A stretch of DNA of 64,000 bases from Mercurialis annua (taxonomy: Eukaryota > Streptophyta > Magnoliopsida > Malpighiales > Euphorbiaceae): contig NC_065574.1 of the NCBI RefSeq assembly GCF_937616625.2, positions 1,922,001 to 1,986,000 of the forward strand, given 5' to 3'. Each line of letters begins with the position of its first letter. Within the stretch, counting starts at the first letter, position 1. The position numbers and the translations under genes were made by a program. This document shows positions 23,990 to 37,300 of the stretch, piece by piece. Under the pieces are notes generated by a model. It made no database searches and was not told where the DNA came from. It saw nothing but the letters and a program-made list of their open reading frames with translations.

Positions 23990-24150
23990 ACATATTGTTT
24001 ACATCAGGCTGAAACTATGTGATTAGTCTAGTACGTTTTTTTATTTGTGAATGTGGAACTGATACGTACATTTGTATTTGTGGAGGAACAATTTTTGCAA
24101 ATTATCCTCATTCAAACCAAAGCAATCGATTATTTAATGCTCGGATTCAA
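23990..24150 (+). repeat. Copy of the 3' flank of the exon-cassette gene
   Basis: This shares long runs with 19170-19330, including GGAATGTGGAACTGATAC, ACATTTGTATTTGT and CATTCAAACCAAAGCAATCG. It sits just upstream of the F-box gene and could form part of its promoter. The preceding ~110 bp (about 23876-23990) resembles one arm of the GAGCAAATTA MITE at 54285. Confidence 0.7.
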
Positions 24151-24265
24151 TCCTTTATTAATTAGGATAACTTTTCCAAATCCTAAAAGGATTCAAAAAG
24201 TTAGACGTTTTCTTATGCCTATATATAATCAACCCACTGCTAAGATGTAAAAAACAAAAATTGTA

Positions 24266-25348
24266 ATGGATGATGGCTGGAAAGAAGTACCAGTTGAAAT
24301 AATTTGGATGATTATGGAAAAACTACACTCGATAGATAATATTCGATTAGCGGCGGTTTGCAAGGATTTCAGACATGCTTTCACAAGTCTGCCCACCAAG
24401 CTCAACCACTGTAAAGATCCAGTACCCTGGATTTTAATGATGAACAAAAGCGATTTGGATTTTATTCGAGTTTCAACTCTAACGACGCTCAAGATCTGCA
24501 TTGATAAAAAATTATTTGATCATCAATCCAATGTTCCTTTATGCTCTAGGAATGGATGGTTACTGGCGGCCAGTGACTCTAACTACAATGACAAAACCAG
24601 GATGTTTTTACTTAACCCAATTACCAAGGAGAAAATCTGGATGCCTGATACCGCCACCCGTATTTACCAATTTGTTATTTCAGTTATCAATGGCAAGCCC
24701 CAATTTGTACTAGTCGCTAATCTGTATCGGGTAGATGAAGTTAGTACAGTTATTCTACGAATATGTCATCCTGGAGATAATTCTTGGACAAATGTTGCCC
24801 GATTTAGTACTAGTCTCCACTTCAGGAAAGAAATCTCGCGTTTGTGTGTTGCCGGGGACAAAGTCTACTGCATTGATGAAAGAAGATGGGTGAAAATATA
24901 CGACATGAAAACCTGCGAATGGAAAAAAAGGAGTATGGAAGTACCATCAAATGACGAGGAAAGCAGCATTGCGACAGAAATTGCGGAAAAAGATGGTGAG
25001 CTACGTCGAGTGGACATCTGCTTCAAGTATTTGATGAAGAATACAAACAAACGTAGGACGAGATGGGACTTGACGTTTTACAGATTAAACGAGGAGAAGA
25101 TGGAGTGGGAGCTATTGTCCGAAAGTGGCATCAAGGATACTTCATGGTTCATAGGAAATCCCTGCTCCTATATAGGTAAAGGGAAACCGGGCATCTACTT
25201 TATTAGTAGCGAGGGTTATTTACTTGTTTCCGATATTTATAAGCCGATTCAAAAGGACACTCATATTCGCCACTTGTTCACTCGCCGGAACAACCCTATC
25301 CCTCGTTATCCGCTCGACGACAACCTCTTCTGGTTCGACATGGACTGA
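24266..25348 (+). CDS. F-box protein with DUF295 (KIB-type) C-terminal domain
   Basis: 360 aa, single exon. The F-box is at about 5-45 (VPVEIIWMIMEKLHSIDNIR, then LAAVCKDFRHA), which would bind SKP1 in an SCF ubiquitin ligase. The rest follows the F-box/DUF295 layout: FLLNPITKEKIWMPD near 115-130, then beta-rich repeats, VAGDKVYCIDERRWVKIYD, a DUF295 block ending in FISSEGYLLVSDIYKPI, and the usual closing LDDNLFWFDMD. Such genes form large, fast-evolving families; the target protein cannot be inferred. The ATG at 24266 follows in-frame stops and begins directly before the F-box. Duplicated fragments on its upstream side (23654, 23990) show recent local shuffling. Confidence 0.88.
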   Translation: MDDGWKEVPVEIIWMIMEKLHSIDNIRLAAVCKDFRHAFTSLPTKLNHCKDPVPWILMMNKSDLDFIRVSTLTTLKICIDKKLFDHQSNVPLCSRNGWLLAASDSNYNDKTRMFLLNPITKEKIWMPDTATRIYQFVISVINGKPQFVLVANLYRVDEVSTVILRICHPGDNSWTNVARFSTSLHFRKEISRLCVAGDKVYCIDERRWVKIYDMKTCEWKKRSMEVPSNDEESSIATEIAEKDGELRRVDICFKYLMKNTNKRRTRWDLTFYRLNEEKMEWELLSESGIKDTSWFIGNPCSYIGKGKPGIYFISSEGYLLVSDIYKPIQKDTHIRHLFTRRNNPIPRYPLDDNLFWFDMD

Positions 25349-25534
25349 TTTTCTTTATTGCACTTACATATATATACTCTTCTGGATGTATTGTTTATTT
25401 CAGTTTTTACCAACTTATATCATCAATAACTATAAGCAAGCATTTTCTATGGATCCAAAATTCAATAACTATAAGCAAGCAAGCAGTTTTTACTAACGTA
25501 ATTAAGTGTTATTTAGGGATGAGTAAATTTAATA

Positions 25535-25792
25535 CTCTATCTCCCAAATTGATAGGCACTATTTTGAATTTTTTTGTCTCAAATTATAGACGGTAATTTA
25601 TTGCTTTAATGCTTAAATGGCATATATACATTCATTAATTATAACATATTACATTTAAAAGATAGTAAAATCCACTAAGAAATAAAATCAACACTGTATT
25701 AAATAAGGGTGTGGTATGTTTTTATAAAATTACTCATTTCTCATAAATTTACTAAATTTCTTAAATTGCCTATCAATTTGGGACGGAGAGAG
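25535..25792. mobile_element. Stowaway-type MITE
   Basis: 258 bp with inverted ends CTCTATCTCCCAAATTGATAGGC and GCCTATCAATTTGGGAC-GGAGAGAG, flanked by TA on both sides. Non-coding, typical of Tc1/mariner-derived MITEs. Confidence 0.8.
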
Positions 25793-27995
25793 TATATATC
25801 TAGCTACATCTCAACCCACCACAAGCAGTATTAGAGTTAGCTCTTGTATTTAACTATACAAAACAACAAAATCCTAAGGATTAACATTTTTTTGCTGTCA
25901 CCAGAATAATTTTCCTCTTCCAATTTGTGTAGTGTGATTAATATTTGAAAAATTATTGCACACAACTGTTGCGTCATGTCATCCGTGATATAAACTGATG
26001 ATACGTTAGCCATGTGCAATAATGATAAAAAAAATTAAATAATAAATATTCATTGGCTTGTTGTAAATAAGGCACAATCATGGGATAAACACTCAATTTA
26101 GTAACTCGCAGTGTATTAAATTGTTAAGTTCTTCTATGTTTGTCCTTTATTTGAAATAAAGATTTGATTGTTCTTCAACATCAGAGGTTTGTTATCTAAA
26201 TCGAATTTATTATGATTTAATTTCCCTCACAAGAATTTTGGAGTATTATAGGCAATAATTTCTCCAAAGCTTCTTTTATAATTTTTTCAAGTCGAGTAAT
26301 GCTATATAACCCTCCTTTTTAACCCACCTTTTTTAACCCACCTTACGTGTCATTAAAAGAGTGGATGAATTAAAAGTTGGAATTTAAGATATACACTTTT
26401 GGAGGTGAATTTAACGAATTAAATACTGCCACATAAGGAGGGATAATGAAATTGGTACAATATAGCGGGTTAAATAGCATTTTCCTTCTCAAGTCCGTTA
26501 TGACATGGATATTACCTCATTAAATACTGAACTAATGGTCCGGATTAATAACTCCTATATAAAGTTTTGGCAATTTCATGTCAAGAAAAATAGATATTGC
26601 TGTCGACGTGCTTGCAACTCCTGCTCATAAAACAATGACACAGTAAGGCGAAGAGATGAATGAATATTGGTTGATTATTATTTTGATGAATAATATTGGT
26701 TGATTTTAGTCACTTAATCCATTTGATTAATCTTGTTGATGCTTGAACAACTGAAAACGCAGATTGCTGGTAGAATCTCCCACCATACGAGGTGCTAGGG
26801 CGAAGTCCTGAAAATCGGATAAGCAACCCAAAAAAAAGTTTTAAGTACATAGTTAATAGCTTGGTTAATCTTGTAAATGTATAAATTCCATGGATCCGAA
26901 AAGTATGGGGACCGGAAGAGTATAATTTATATGGTTTATTATTGGGTATTAGCTTAATTGTAAAAAAAAATCTAAATTTTTGCGTGTGTTTGTAATTTAA
27001 ATCAAATTTTATAATTTTTGTAATACTATCTCAATTTTATTTTTTGTTGGTATTCTATTCAATTTTTTTAATCATTTAATTGTCTTTATTTTCAGTTGAA
27101 TTTATATTACCTCTATAATGAGTAAAATTCATTTTTTTTGAATTTTAAAATTTAACTTTTAATCTAAAAATAATCGATAATAATATTAAAATGTATTTCT
27201 GAATTCTCTAACTCTTGGTAGTTGAAGGACAAAAAACAAGCAAGTTTGAAGAAAAAAATAGCCAAATAAATAAATAAAATAAATAATTATTGTATTAAGG
27301 TGAAAGATTAAAAAAAATTAAATTGATAGAAAAAATGAATAAAATTGCAACAAAATTGTCAAATTGAAATAATATCAGTAGAATTAAAAATTCTGCTTTA
27401 AAATGCAGCCACGTGCAAAAATTTAAATTGTTTTTTTTTTTTATAATTAGGCTGCAATAATTTGTGATAAGATGATTTTTCGAATGAATATTCACATTTT
27501 GGATATTTTTTTTATCAAATGTTGGGCTACTAAGTATTGAAGCTTTAAAATTTTTTAATTCATATAAATCAAATTTGAACACTTTACCGGGAGCTAATTT
27601 TTTTTTAATTAAAGGAATGATTAATACTTTTAATGAAATTTTACTTCAGTCGGTCCAAATCTGTTTCACTAGGAGTTTATGAACAATTATGATATGAGTT
27701 TTGGGGTTGATAATATACTAATTTTATTGGATTTAATCATTCACATTTTAAGAAAATCAATTTATTTTTATGCAGTAATAAATGTATTATAATAATAAAA
27801 AATATCCCTTTTTACTAAAGATTCACGTAGTTGCATAAAAAAGAGATGGATTTTTGACATAAAATGCCTGAGATATGTATGATGTGCCATAACAAAAACA
27901 TTACGAAAATTTTGAAACTTCGTGAAAAATGGGTACAATTCTAAAAGACAAAACCGTAATAATATAGGGGTTGATAATAATCTAACGATTCTTTT
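25793..27995. other. Gene-free DNA with small repeats
   Basis: No gene is supported. About 25930-26090 is a small element (inner ends CAACTGTTGCGTCATGTCAT and GGCACAATCATGGGATAAACAC) that recurs near 50210-50380 nested in a Stowaway MITE. About 26095-26260 and 27490-27580 are diverged copies of 16850-17180; about 27830-27960 resembles 13930-14040. A short minus-strand open stretch after a TTTTCAG near 26755-26815 has no recognisable product. Confidence 0.5.
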
Positions 27996-28988
27996 AAAAC
28001 AAGGATCAATTCACCCCCTCAATTTGGGACGAAATATCAAATGAGTTATTTTTGCCGTTTTTGGTACAAACAAACTCATAACTTGTGTTTTTAACTCAAA
28101 TCAGCCCTTGAGAGAGTGAGTTTCTTAATTTTATTTAATTAATTTAATTAATCATATTCTAATCAATCAAAACTCTATTATACTCTAAGTAAATTAATAA
28201 AACACAATTAATCTAAATTAATTATATTTTACTTAAATTCATCAAAAAATCAAGTCTAATCTTAATTGAGTGACCCGCTCGGTGGTTAGAAAAATCCTAG
28301 TTGATGACTGTATTCTTATAGTTCTCATCATCTTTATTAAAATAGTTCATTCAATGTATTGAAGAATTGTTTCTTTGTAATTTTCATTATTTTTAATGGA
28401 CATTTTAGTCTTTGTGAAAAAAAATCATATTCTAATTAATCAAAATTCTATTATACTCTAATTAAATTAATAAAACACAATTAATCTAAATTAATTATAT
28501 TTTACTTAAATTCATCAAAAAATATTATATTTTACTTAGTTAAAACTCTTAATTATACCCTAATTTTTACATTATTAAAACATAATTAACTCTAATCATT
28601 TTCTAATTCACCCCTCCTTTTTTTACCGAAATTTTATTTTCATCGGATTTTTCTTTTCATAGATTTGTTTTTTCCATTGAAGCCGGAGTAGACCCAGATG
28701 GGTCTGCTCCACGGTGGAAAGCAGACCTCCTCCAATTTTTTTTTTTTAAAATTAGGTTTTTTATTTTTAAATTTAGGTATTAATTTGTAATTTTTTAAAA
28801 TAATAAGGATCATTTAAGATTTTTAATCATGAGAGTGTGTTTCAAACGCAAGTTGAGAGTGGTCAAGAATGAAAGAGAGGCTGATTTGATACGAAAACGC
28901 AAGTTTTGGGTCTGTTTGTATCAAAAGCGGCAAAAACGACATATTTGATATTTTGTGCTAAGTTTAGAGGGTGAATTGATCCTTTGTT
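27996..28988. mobile_element. Non-autonomous MULE with long inverted repeats
   Basis: About 993 bp, flanked by the 10-bp duplication CGATTCTTTT (27986-27995 and 28989-28998). The inverted ends share ACAAGGATCAATTCACCC and extend inward for about 150 bp through AACTTGYGTTT and AAATCAGCC. The interior holds a ~100-bp direct duplication (about 28150-28250 and 28423-28523, beginning ATCATATTCTAAT). No transposase is encoded. Confidence 0.85.
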
Positions 28989-28998
28989 CGATTCTTTT

Positions 28999-31190
28999 AT
29001 CTATTTTCTTTAGTTGATATTTTCTTTTACAAATTTATAATATATTAAGAAAAAATAAATAAATGAGAGATTTTCAAAACTATCCTAATTTTGGAAACTA
29101 GTTACAAAAAATTTGTTCATAATTTGCTAATTTCGCTCAGTACTCATTTTTAAAAAATAATTTCAAAAATATCATTTTTCTTAATTAGAGCCCCATTCTC
29201 ACAAATACAGCCAAAACCGACTTATTTTCTCTCAAATCTCTATCTCCTTTTCAAATCTACGAGCACAACAAGCCACAGATTTACGAGCACAAAAAATCAA
29301 CACTAGTTGCATCAGAGAACGTTCATCGTCGTCATTTTTTTCTGATGGTATTTTGTTCAAGAAAAATTCAATGTCATCTCTTTTCCGGTGGTGTTAAAAG
29401 AAAAAATTCGTCGTCGTCAACTTTTACTTCATCGTTTTTGTGACTGTTTAGATTTTTCATTAAGATTGTAATCTAATTTTTGTATACACAACTTATTTTA
29501 GATCTCTTGTCACTTTGTGTATTTTACACTAAAAACTCATAAAAACACCATAAAAATACACTATAAAAATACCATAAAAACACTATATAAAACACCACAA
29601 AAAATATAAAAAAAGAATCGATAAAACAACTACATTAAAGGTAGAAAGTAAAAAAATATTTTTATAATTAAAAAAATAAAAAATATATTTTTTATAAATA
29701 AAAAAATATGAATTGTAAACATGTCAAAAAACGGTATTAATGATGCTTGCAATTAATAGTATAATCATTACAGTAAAAACAAAATACGATAAAGCTCAAA
29801 GTCGATACAATTGCGACAATTGAAATTTGAAATTCAATTTGAACTCTGCTGATTTTTTAAAAAAAATTTGAGATTTAACTCGATATAATAATTTAATGTC
29901 AATCTCGTATGAACTTAACTCGATTATCTGTATAACTATTCTATGGCTAAGTTTCATATAACAATAAATATTATTGTTAATTTATACAATTATAAATAAT
30001 ATAAATATAAATTATTAAAACTTGACTATGCTCACCAGATCATCAAGTTATATATTTTAGTTCTCAAACTTGATTGGACAAACTCACTCGAAGAGTCCGA
30101 ACCCAAACTCGACTATTTTAAAACCGAGTTGATTTCACATATTTATCGAGGCAACCCAAATAGTTCGAGTAGTTCGTGAGTTGGCACGACTCGATTAAAC
30201 TCCGAACAAGCCATTATGATTCAAGCTGCTAAATAAAAAATATTGTATTTTTTTATGTATATTTGAACTTTTTCACATATAAAGGGTATATTTCTTTATA
30301 CACAGTAATGATATATTTGAATATTTTCATATATGAAATATATATATAATTCATATATAAAGACCTATTTGAACCACATGCCAAATATGAACGGCATATT
30401 TGAACCATTTCAAGTTCAAGGAGCTACGTAGAATATCATAATTCACATAAAAAAAATTCTAATTTTTAAATATTAGAAGAAAGATAATTATTTAGTTTGT
30501 TTTTAAAATATTAAGCGCATTTCAGTATGTTGTTAAAAATGGAAGGTCAGCCGAACCCTCGAGTCAAACACGAAAGACATAATTGACTCTTTCATCATCA
30601 ATTTTTAATTTACTATATACAAATAAACCATTTCAAAAAATATTTTATTTAGAATAATTTTAATTTAACTATTTAGAAATATTTTGTATATTTTGTATAT
30701 TCATTATTATCTTGTAAAGATTTCAATATTTTTTTATTGAAATATCTCAATACACTCTAAAATAAAAATCATTATTTTTTTACTAACAACGCATGTAATG
30801 TACACACTATGCTAAAAATTTATTATTATAAAAATAAAATACGTAAGACCGGCCTATACAAAAAAACATATTCAATTATATAAAAAACATTTTTGTACAT
30901 TTTGTTTCAATTTTAAATAAATTATAATAAATTTTAACATATTTTTCACATTCAGCTTTTAATTACATTTACTCATATAATTTAATGGCTTATTCGTCTA
31001 AAATGCAAAACCTTTCAGCAAAATTTCGACCCTAACTAAATTTAACCTTTTCTTTTGATTAAAATATACTTATCAAAACTAGGATATAATTGCCAAAATT
31101 AAGAAAAAATAGTTAGGATTAGAAAAAAGTCAAAACGATTTATTTTTTTAAATGAATATGTCTTCAAATTGAGTAGTTAGATACCATTAA
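28999..31190. other. AT-rich gene-free stretch
   Basis: No coding signal. Poly-A/T tracts and ACCATAAAAA-type repeats occur near 29530-29600. A segment rich in CTCGA and GAGTT words near 30040-30220 resembles common dispersed plant repeats. I see no complete element. Confidence 0.5.
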
Positions 31191-31501
31191 GGACAAATAA
31201 CTAAAAAAAAGCCAAACCTTTCATAAAAATTTCACAAAAATACAAACATTTTAATTCTATCCAATTTGTCCCGAAACGCATGATTTCGTTTTAATTGTGT
31301 CCAATTACACAATTTTACTTATGTGAAGCTGATGTGTGATATTACCACATCAGTACCACGTAGGCGGCACATGAGTAAAATTACATAGTTGAACATAATT
31401 GAAACGAAATCATGAGTTTCAGGACAAATTGAATATAATTGAAAGATTTAAATTTTTGTAAATGTTTCATGAAAAGTTTGGCCTTTTTGATCATTTGGCC
31501 T
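31191..31501. mobile_element. Foldback MITE
   Basis: About 311 bp, almost entirely two inverted arms: AGCCAAACCTTTCATAAAAAT with GAAACGCATGATTTCG on the left, mirrored on the right by CGAAATCATGAGTTTC and ATGAAAAGTTTGGCC. Flanks ACCATTAA and ACAATTAA look like an 8-bp duplication with one mismatch. Non-coding. Confidence 0.75.
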
Positions 31502-31660
31502 ACAATTAAAATACACTTAACAAAATAAGTTTAAATTGACAATTTTTAAAATTATGATTAGAATTGTAACCGCATGTAAATATTTGTTTTTTTTAGGTGA
31601 CTAAGCCAAAAATCTAATATCACAAAAATTGTAGGACCATTTAGTTATGCCATTTAATTA

Positions 31661-34171
31661 GGGCTTTTTATATAAAATACAGAATTTGGGCTAGACTTTA
31701 CTTTTATACGGCCCAATCTATATCTTTACTTTTCACACCATCAATTTTATGAAACCTAACCTTTTTTTTTTGGATTTCTTTCTTTTTTACCGGTTTCTTA
31801 TTTTCCTTCTCAATTGGCGGTTTCTTCATTCTTCTCCGCCATTTTCGCTTCTCTTCTCCACGATTTTGCTGTACGTTATCTCCATTACTGCACGACTCCT
31901 CTTGCTTTCATCTCTACTTCATCGTTATCTCAACCGTTCTTATTTATATAACTGTAAATTCTTTTGAGTTGTGAAAAAAAAAATCACGATTTCTACTCCT
32001 TCGCTTCCGCCGTTCCGCCTCCGTTGTTGCGCCTCCGCCGTTTCGCCTCCATCATTCCGCCTTTATCTCGCCGCGCCATCTTTCTTTTATCTTTTTAATT
32101 TTAGATCTGAAATTTTTTGTTCTTTTTTTTATTTTCAGATCTGTAATTTGTTTATCTTTTACTGTTGATTCACCATTAAACATGTATAAAGAGTATTTTT
32201 AAAGAATCTAATACTTATTTCATGTTATATAGAATAATTTTGTGATTTTATATAATAAAATTCTGTTATTTCTGCATTTTTTAGTGTTTTGTTGTATTTC
32301 TGCGTTTTTTTTTATTCTGCAGAACGATTTGTTGATGATGATTGATTGCTGAATTATTGTAATGTTACAGTGTTGTTGATTTTATGTTGACTTTATGTTG
32401 ATATTATGTTGATATCTACTGATTCTTTTTATTTTAACATTGACAAATAAGATAATATTGTCTGTGAAATAAATTTTCGTTGGATGAAATGAAACTGTAT
32501 CATAACCATCTTTGTCGAAATTTAGTTAGGTATGAGAGGTGGAACGCAAAACAATTATACAAGTGATTTTGAAGAAACTGTGCAGCTGCAAAGAGAATTG
32601 AGAAAAAAAATATTTTAAAATAGATTTCTTTAATTTGTGAACTGTTGTGTTGGTGTATATTTAATATATTTTTATTTTTATATGTAGAAATAATTTTATT
32701 TTTTTCATTTGAATTATTGTCATTGTTATCAACATAATGTCAACATGATATCAACAATTAATGCTAATTTAGTCAAGATGTTTGTAAAATGAGAACATCG
32801 ATTAATTTAAGTCAAACAATCAACATATTATCAAAAACATGTCAACAGCTCATCAATACAACAATTTAAGCCTAACTTTACTTTTCTTTTAATGATTGAA
32901 AAATCAACATGTTATCAACAATATATAAACAACATGTCAACATAAAATTGAAAATCAAAAAAAGTTAAAATACTTATCAACATAATGTCAACAATAAATC
33001 AACAACGAATCAACAATTAATGCTAATTTAGTCAAGATGTTTGTAAAATGAGAACATTGATTGATTTAAGTCAGAAACAATCAACATATTATCAAAAACA
33101 TATCAATAGTTCATTAATACATCAATTTAAGACTAACTTTATTTTTCTTTCTATGGTTGAAAAATCAACATGTTATCAACAGTATATCAACAACATGTCA
33201 ACATAAAATTGAAAATCAAAAAAAGTTGAAATACATATCAACATAATGTCAGCAATAAATCAATAACGAATCAACATAAGGAATAAAATAGAACATAATT
33301 TTTTGTAAAATTGTGACAAACGATAAAATATCAACAAGAAATCAACAATATGTCAACATAATAATGCAAACATATAATTATCTAGCCTCGGTTAAATTTT
33401 ATTTTATTTAGTTTATTTCGCTGACAAAGTTATCTAATTTGCCAAATTTTTTTTAAAAAACAAATTTTTCCAATGTTAAAATCAAGGAAATACCAATTGA
33501 TTATCAACACAAAATCAACAACAAATCAACAACACTGTAACATTATAATAATTCAATAATCAACCATCATCAAAAAATCGAGCTGCAGAATAAATAAACA
33601 CAAAAATACAACCAAACACAAAAATAAAATGCAGAAATAACAAAAAATTATTCCATATAACCATAATTTTATATTACATAACATGAAATTAACATTATAT
33701 TCTTGAAATATAATCTATATACATGTTTAATGGTGAAAAACAGTAAAACAATTGTAGATCTGAAAATAAAAAAGAAGAAGAATGAATAAATTGTAGATCT
33801 GAAATCAAATAGATGATACGACGAGCAGAGGAGATGATGGCGTTGGCGAAGATGACAACGGAGACGATGATGAGAACGATGACGGAGGAGCGGAGAAATA
33901 GAGGACGGCTAAGCGGAAGACGACGGAGAGGAAGAGAGAAGAAGATGAGCTGAGAGGAAGAGAGAGAAATATGAGTTGAGAGGAAGAGAGAATTGAATGA
34001 TGAGGAGAGAGAAAATAAATGAAATTATGATGATTGTGCTATTAGGGTTGAATGTATAAGATCCGTATAAAAGTTATAATCAGCTCCGTGTATGGTAGTT
34101 TAGTAAGTGAAAAATATGACATGTATAAAAGTAAACAATTAGCCAATATAGGTTGTTTGTGTAAAAAGCCC
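31661..34171. mobile_element. MULE with ~700-bp inverted arms just upstream of VHA-a
   Basis: 2,511 bp flanked by a perfect 9-bp duplication ATTTAATTA (31652-31660 and 34172-34180). The ends are GGGCTTTTTATATAAAAT and, inverted, GGGCTTTTTACACAAACA. Similarity between arms continues in blocks to about 32410 on the left and 33505 on the right (shared AATGTTACAGTGTTGTTGATT). The centre has a 259-bp tandem duplication (from 32761 and from 33020) rich in TCAACA words. No transposase ORF remains; the small ORFs near 31749-32168 are in the C/T-rich arm and not convincing. Its right end is about 200 bp from the VHA-a start codon. Confidence 0.88.
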
Positions 34172-34377
34172 ATTTAATTACAAGCCGTGAACCAAGCATG
34201 ACACATCTTATGAGAAGTTGTATTTTTCCTTCTAAATAATAAAATAAAATAATTAATAGACAGATTAGAAAATCAGTACAAAGAAAAATAAATCCAGCTC
34301 TTATTGTCCATATTTATTTCTCATCTTCTACACTAATCTCGTGAAAACAGAATCAAAATCCACAATCGAACGGATAA

Positions 34378-37300
34378 ATGGCGGACGCCGCTGGTCACGG
34401 AGGAGGAGGAGGATGCTGTCCGTCCATGGATCTGTTCCGGTCAGAGGCGATGCAATTGGTCCAGCTCATCATCCCTATCGAATCTGCTCATCTCACTGTC
34501 TCTTATCTCGGCGACCTCGGTCTCCTTCAATTCAAAGATGTCAGTTACAATCCTTTCGAATTCTCTACATAATAATCGCATTCTAATTATTTTTCTTTAT
34601 TGAAATTTATAGGTTGTTTTTATGTGTTTTTTGGTTTAGCTAGTTGAAATTTACTTCCGATCAATTACTGTGATTTTTGGATATTGTTATGCCTTGTTTG
34701 GAATAAATCATTAGCATCCTTTCAATTTTTGCATTTTAGAGTTGAAAGAAGTAAAAGATTTAGCCATTGTAAGCTTTTTAGATATGAGAATCGACTACAT
34801 TATCGCAAGTAAATTGAACTCCTGTATTTTTTGACTGTCGGAAAATACTCTGCAAGAATTGTAGTGTAAGATATTCAGCTTCTGATTTGTTTTCTTATGG
34901 ATTGTTTTGGTTTTTACAGCTCAATTCCGAGAAGAGCCCCTTCCAGAGAACTTATGCTTCTCAGGTGCACTATGTTCTGTTTACTCTGCATATTAATTGT
35001 ATCTGGCCGACGTGCACTAATGAAAAGAAATAATAGATAATTAGTAAAGTTCTTGAACTTCTTTTTAACAATTATTTATGTCAAATACTTCACTTTCGTG
35101 TAGCTTTAAGTTGAAGAAAAATTAACTATGATTTCGGAACTGTTTATGACCACCTCTTTCTGATATGTGTTCAAAGTTGAAAAAGCTTCCTAACAACTTT
35201 GTTTTAGTTTCTGTTGAAAGTTTTTTTTTTTTTGTATTTTAGATACATGTGGTTATGGAAACAATGGCAGTATTTTAAGTTTATGCTCCTGTACCTTTCC
35301 TGTTGTGGAATTATCAATTCTGTTGTCACTTGTCAATGTGATAAATCTCTTATTGTATTGAAGGTTAATTTTATGGTTAATCATGTATTATTTATCGTTA
35401 TGCATCTTTGTTTTGTTAAGATAAAAAAAACTGGTGAGATGGCTCGGAAGTTGCGTTTTTTCAAGGAGCAAATGGAAAAGGCTGGCATAACACCTTCGAC
35501 CAAATCTACTGCACGAACTGACATTGATATGGATGGTCTAGATGTACGTCAAGATATTGATTAAGTACATAGTTAGGTATATTTTAGTTGTCATACTTTT
35601 GACTTTTTTTTTTCTACTTTTTGAATGTTCCAGATAAAACTTGGAGAACTTGAAGCAGAGTTGGTTGAAATGAATGCTAATAATGATAAATTACAGCGCT
35701 CTTACAATGAGCTCGTAGAATTGAAGCTTGTTCTCCAGAAGGTATGGATACCTTTTGTTCTAGTACTATGTAGTAATTGTTGGATTTGTTAGTAATAGTA
35801 TATTTCATAGAGAGGCGCACATATGATATTCTTAAGGTTGGGAGGCCCTAGTGGTAGTGTGCTGTATCTATATTTTTTTGTTAGTGGAAGAAAAGAGAAG
35901 CAAGAAAAGGAAAGCTTAGGAAGGGATTTTTGTATATAGATATAGAATCGGTGGATCTTCAGTGAGTTATTATTCTTCCAAACAATAATGCCCGAATCTG
36001 CTACTGGTTTATAGTAGATCTGGCCATTGAAATTTGAGCCAGCTATTTAGGCGGCAAGGTTGCGAACTAAAAAGGTAGTCCTTGGATGGACTTTTGGCTT
36101 GTTGGTTTTGAGCTCAGTAAAGTTCATTACTTCTTTCCATGTGTTCTTGTTGCAATAGTCTGATACCTGTTCCAGTTGACACAATTAATGTGCTTTTAGA
36201 ATTTAGAAGTCTTTCTTAAAAAAGGATCTTAAAGCTCATTTATCTGTCTAGCTGTGAAGTGCAAGAATGTATTTCAGGAGCAGCCTTTTTGCTTTTCTAC
36301 TTAGCATGATCATGCTTTAGTTTTTTCAGTCAGCATAATCATGGGTACAGATTGTTCTCATCTGAATGTTAGTTTTGTAGTAAATCCTTTCCTTGCAGTC
36401 TCCACTTATCAAATGCTCATCTCGTCAAATAGATATTAAAGTCACAATATTTGCTAGCTTTGTGATAAGTCAATCACGATTCTAATTTCTTCCTTTTAGG
36501 CTGGTGAATTTTTTACTTCAGCATTAAGCAGCGCAGCTGCTCAGCAGAGAGAATTGGAATCACGTCAAGCTGGTGAAGAATCGTTGGAGACTCCTTTGTT
36601 AGGAGATCAAGTATGTATATCTATAAATTTTTGGTTTTTTACCTATACTTGGATCCTAAATTTACTTGTAGCATTTTAATCTTGTGCTGTTCCTCAGGAA
36701 GCATCTACTGATTCGTCAAAGCAAGTAAAGTTGGGGTTTCTCACTGGTCTTGTTCCCAAAAATAAGTCTATTGCATTTGAGAGGATCATATTCCGTGCTA
36801 CCAGAGGCAATGTGTTCATCAGGCAGGCTGCTATCGAGGAGCCTGTGATTGATCCTGTTTCAGGGGAGAAGGTTAGTTACGGCCACTGCTTTTGCCAATC
36901 AACAGCTTGTCACCTTCTCTTTTTTATTTTCATTTTTTTTCCTATTAAAAAGAATTGTCCCTCTAGTTAGCCGGTCAATTAGTGCAAATTGCTTTCCGAG
37001 ACTTACTGATTTGCCATGCAGGTAGTCTTTATCATTTGAATTGATCTGTTAGGAAAGATAGATACCATCGGGGTGAGGCTAGTTTATATTTTTTATGGAC
37101 ATGATATCTGCAACTAAAAATACTATGTGTAATAGGATTGCAACTCATATTTCATTTTAATTGTGTGTCATACACACTCTATTTTGTGGAGGAACATGTT
37201 TGTGCTATTGCAGATAATACTGTAGATCCAGTAATCACTGCTTTCTTAAATTAATAGAGATTTTTAGTCTCGGACTCTTAGTTCAATTTCGAGGCTACAT

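Noticed and set aside
31749..32168. Two small plus-strand ORFs in the MULE arm
   Set aside because: They are translations of C/T-rich inverted-repeat DNA and have no family resemblance.
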